Assembly: GCF_003576475.1 (NCBI RefSeq) | Contig: NZ_QWGR01000016.1 | Span: forward strand, 1 to 64,000 | DNA from: Maribellus luteus | Lineage (GTDB): Bacteria; Bacteroidota; Bacteroidia; Bacteroidales; Prolixibacteraceae | Reading direction: 5' to 3' | Length of the DNA: 64,000 nt | Part shown: positions 61,227-64,000 of the stretch, piece by piece | Numbering within the stretch: position 1 is the stretch's first letter | Layout of the letters: each line of letters begins with the position of its first letter | Notes under the pieces: generated by a model | Told to the model about the DNA's origin: nothing | What the model saw: the letters and a program-made list of their open reading frames with translations, nothing else | Databases searched by the model: none | Program-made: the position numbers and the translations under genes

Positions 61227-63992
61227 TTATTTTGTCAGTTCATAGCCCATTTCAATTCCTTTTTTGGTTGCCGGAACTCCTTCTCTCATCCAAACCGGCA
61301 TCGGAGCACCTTTCAGGTAATGATCAAAAAACTGTGCCAGCCGAATTTGAAAATCATGTTTGTCGCGGAGTTTTAGCGGCCAGTGGTCGGCGTCGTTGTA
61401 GTTTAACAGCCAACTCGGCTTTCCAAGTCTTCGCAAGCCAATAAAAAACTCAATTCCCTGGTACCACGGTACGGCTCCGTCGTCGTCGTTGTGCATGATC
61501 AAAATAGGCGTCTCTATCTTGTCGAGCGTAAACAGCGGCGAATTTTCGAGGTAGCGCAGCGGCGCTTCCCAGATCGACTTTCCGATGCGGCTTTGCGTGT
61601 GTTCGTACTGAAAAGCGCGGTTCAGTCCCGATCCCCAGCGAATTCCACCGTAAGCGCTAAACATGTTTACAACGGGTGCACCCGATTCGATGGCAGCAAA
61701 GAGGTTGGTGCGGGTGGCAAGGTAGGCCACCTGGTAGCCGCCCCAGCTGTGCCCCTGCGCCCCGATTCGTTTCGGATCCACAAAGCCCATCTCAAGGATA
61801 TGGGTAATTCCGGGCATCACGCAGTTAAAGGCCGATTCTCCCGGGTAGCCTTCCCGGTAATGCACATCGGGGTTGAAAACAACGTACCCGTTGCTGGTGT
61901 AATAATGATAGTCGATGGTAGAACGATGGGGTTCCGGCATGCGGTATTCAAGCAATTCATCCGAACTTTTCTCGTAGAAGTTTACGATCATCGGATATTT
62001 TTTCGATGTGTCGAAATTTTCCGGTTTGTGCAAGGTTCCTTCCAGTGTCAGTCCGTCGAGCGAGCGCCACGAAACCAACTCGGCCGTTCCCCATATAAAA
62101 TCTTTTTGCTGAGGGGCTGCATCCGAAATCTGCACCTGCTTTTTGAAATTCAGGTCGGTAGCCAGAAGATCGGGATAGGTCCGGAAATTCTCTTTGGTGA
62201 AAACCAGTACATCAGCATCTTTTGCTTTTGATGGCGTACTGAGTTTAAAGTTTCCATCCAGCAAGGTCTTTTTCTTCTCCGGTTTTTCCCAATCAAATGA
62301 GAAATAGCTGTTTGCTTTACTCTCGTCATCAAAGGCTTTTAAAAGCAATGGTTCCGAAGGATCAAGTGCTTCGCCCCTTTCGGCATTAAATCTCACCAGG
62401 CGGTAGCTGGTTTTGTTTTTCCGGCCATCTTGGGTGACGTTTAAGGGGGCCGAATTATTTTCAGGGTCTACCTGCCATAAATCGTAACGGTCGTAAATTA
62501 GCAGTGCCTTGTCGTGTTGCAGCCAGCCCGCTGTACCGTATGACGATGGCGGATTGGGGATGTCATTCAGTTCATCAGCCACCTGAATTTGTTGGGGAAT
62601 GGAGACAACAAATTCTTTCCCCGTAGCTATGTTGTAAGTATTCCACGTAGTATCGATGGCATTGTACCAGTAAAGGTAATTGCCGTTGGGTGAAGACATG
62701 GGGCGCGCTCGACAGTCTTTTTTGATCATTTTGTGCTCGCCGGTGCGGATATGGACCAGGTAAAAATCGAGGTGGTTCGGGTGCCCTTCCCACATTACCT
62801 GCACCGCGTAAGGGCGATTGGAATAGGCCAGCAGATAATCTGCATTGCCTTTGTTGATCAGGTCGATGCCGGAAAACAATTCGGTTTCGAGTTGAACGGC
62901 TTTGTTGTCGGAAAGATGGACCACTGCCAGGTATGATTTTTTCTCGTCGCGCGATTTGTTGTTTAGCTGAACGGTTTGCAGCTCTTCTTCGTTCCAGTGC
63001 CAGATATCCAGCATCGGAATTTCTTCTTCCAGCTTTGTTGTATCCTTTTCTGCTGGAACTGGCGCAGTCCCAAAAAACAGGCGTTCGTTGTTATCCGAAA
63101 ACGAAAGCCGGCCGTTGGAACTGATTTCCCAGCCTTCGGGAATGGCCTTGTTATCATTGGCTGCGATGATTTCTGCACTTTCATTGCCAGACCACAAATA
63201 CAGTGCATAGCTTTTTTCTTTCGAACCGGTAGTATCGGCCAGGAATGCCACCTTGTTGGCCGTTTTGCTTAGCGTAAGTTGTTTGAAGTCGCCTTTTGCA
63301 TCCAGGATTTTTTGCTCATTTCCGTTTTCCCATACATAAACACCGGCATCGAAAACACTGTCGCCTTCTGACACAAAGGCAAGTATTTTATTTTCTTCAG
63401 AAAATTCGTAGCTGCTTACTGCCGGGAATTCTTTTTCTTCGCCATTAATGAGGTTTTTTATCACCAGCGGAAGTGTTTCGTCTTTGCCGTTTTTCTTTTC
63501 TTTTTTGTCTGAACGGGAAGTAGTGTCGGTTTTTTCAGTCTGGTAGGCAATCCAACCCGACCATTCTGCAGGTATTTTAAATGATTTTATTTGCTCAATC
63601 ACTTCCTGCGTTCCTTTGTCGAGATCGTAAATTACAAGCTGGTCTTTGGGAAGGTCTTCTTTTTTTGTCTTTTTTAATTTCAGGGCTCGGACACTGTCTT
63701 CCGGAGCTTTTAAAGTGAACACCAAAAATCGGGAATCGGCTGTAATTTTAGCTCCGGTTCCGCATTTAATAGATGCTTTTTCCTCGCCGGCAGGAGTGGT
63801 TATCTTTAGTACAGGATCTCCTTTCCACGGTTCTTCTTTGTAAACAATGTATTTGCCGTTGTTGGAAAGGTGGGTTTCCGTAATCCTGTTCCATTTCAGG
63901 ATGTCATCAAACGTTAAGGGGCGCTTTTCGTTTTGCGCAAATGCCAGAACAGCCAGCACGGAAAAAGTAAAAATGAACAGCAGTTTTTTCAT
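61227..63992 (-). CDS. S9-family serine peptidase (prolyl oligopeptidase-like), secreted
   Basis: Protein of 921 residues with a signal peptide (1-19, ending AFAQ). A long beta-propeller-like region is followed by an alpha/beta-hydrolase domain. The nucleophile is Ser749 in GAQGHSWGGYQ; the acid lies in MHNDDDGAVPW and the histidine in NDADHWPLKLR. It is longer than typical prolyl oligopeptidases (about 700) because of an extended N-terminal part. Likely periplasmic, trimming peptides. A strong two-tier terminator follows. The start at 63992 lies close to the window end, so its promoter may be outside. Confidence 0.88.
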   Translation of the reverse strand: MKKLLFIFTFSVLAVLAFAQNEKRPLTFDDILKWNRITETHLSNNGKYIVYKEEPWKGDPVLKITTPAGEEKASIKCGTGAKITADSRFLVFTLKAPEDSVRALKLKKTKKEDLPKDQLVIYDLDKGTQEVIEQIKSFKIPAEWSGWIAYQTEKTDTTSRSDKKEKKNGKDETLPLVIKNLINGEEKEFPAVSSYEFSEENKILAFVSEGDSVFDAGVYVWENGNEQKILDAKGDFKQLTLSKTANKVAFLADTTGSKEKSYALYLWSGNESAEIIAANDNKAIPEGWEISSNGRLSFSDNNERLFFGTAPVPAEKDTTKLEEEIPMLDIWHWNEEELQTVQLNNKSRDEKKSYLAVVHLSDNKAVQLETELFSGIDLINKGNADYLLAYSNRPYAVQVMWEGHPNHLDFYLVHIRTGEHKMIKKDCRARPMSSPNGNYLYWYNAIDTTWNTYNIATGKEFVVSIPQQIQVADELNDIPNPPSSYGTAGWLQHDKALLIYDRYDLWQVDPENNSAPLNVTQDGRKNKTSYRLVRFNAERGEALDPSEPLLLKAFDDESKANSYFSFDWEKPEKKKTLLDGNFKLSTPSKAKDADVLVFTKENFRTYPDLLATDLNFKKQVQISDAAPQQKDFIWGTAELVSWRSLDGLTLEGTLHKPENFDTSKKYPMIVNFYEKSSDELLEYRMPEPHRSTIDYHYYTSNGYVVFNPDVHYREGYPGESAFNCVMPGITHILEMGFVDPKRIGAQGHSWGGYQVAYLATRTNLFAAIESGAPVVNMFSAYGGIRWGSGLNRAFQYEHTQSRIGKSIWEAPLRYLENSPLFTLDKIETPILIMHNDDDGAVPWYQGIEFFIGLRRLGKPSWLLNYNDADHWPLKLRDKHDFQIRLAQFFDHYLKGAPMPVWMREGVPATKKGIEMGYELTK

Positions 63993-64000
63993 GAGTGTAT

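Overview
The window looks like chromosomal DNA of a free-living Bacteroidota bacterium, probably of the Marinilabiliales/Prolixibacteraceae type. The order- and family-level call is inference from gene content. The supporting signs are: promoter boxes of the TAnnTTTG type with a TTG/TTTG box about 19 bases upstream; almost no Shine-Dalgarno sequences; a peptidase with a type IX secretion C-terminal signal; a SusC-like plug protein; cysteine-poor (zinc-free) ribosomal proteins S14, S4 and L36; and abundant small intergenic hairpin repeats. No tRNA, rRNA or CRISPR array was recognised.

Layout. 0.5-4.3 kb: electron-transfer flavoprotein genes etfB-etfA and an acyl-CoA dehydrogenase, preceded by a short upstream reading frame. 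4.6-9.2 kb: acetate permease, a decayed IS1182-type transposase, a lipoprotein, a secreted M64 peptidase and a small cytochrome-b-like membrane protein, with repeat-rich spacers. 9.5-16 kb (minus strand): heme operon hemA-hemCD-hemB-hemL-hemE. 16.6-18.6 kb (minus): histidine kinase and response regulator. 18.9-25.7 kb: small membrane protein, a C39 peptidase/ABC exporter, a four-helix-bundle protein, an HlyD adaptor and a lipoprotein metallopeptidase. 26.1-31.4 kb: a compact, partly AT-rich island with a second HlyD adaptor and C39 exporter, an HTH regulator, two double-glycine leader peptides and two membrane proteins (one CPBP-like). 32-49.3 kb: one long ribosomal/translation cluster from rpsL to rplQ, with fusA, secY, infA and rpoA. 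49.5-64 kb: OmpA lipoprotein, Tat-exported TIM-barrel protein, TPR-pentapeptide-rarA operon, tag, C1 peptidase, outer-membrane-like protein, GT2 glycosyltransferase, plug-only SusC-like protein, DUF2007 protein and an S9 peptidase.

Two signals stand out. First, etfB and the OmpA-lipoprotein gene, 49 kb apart, share a leader of about 90 bases. Each carries a 28-30 codon reading frame starting MKRAC, ending NKQ(L/F), and stopping exactly 4 bases before the gene. Second, in the 26-31 kb peptide-export island, the HTH regulator itself carries the same Asn-Gly-Gly leader motif as the two exported-peptide candidates. One of those peptides is only 59 residues long and easily missed.

The EtfAB/acyl-CoA dehydrogenase group would feed electrons from acyl-CoA oxidation to the respiratory chain. 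The heme operon supplies tetrapyrroles, presumably for cytochromes. The C39/HlyD pairs would cleave and export GG-leader peptides. The translation cluster is the housekeeping core of the window.
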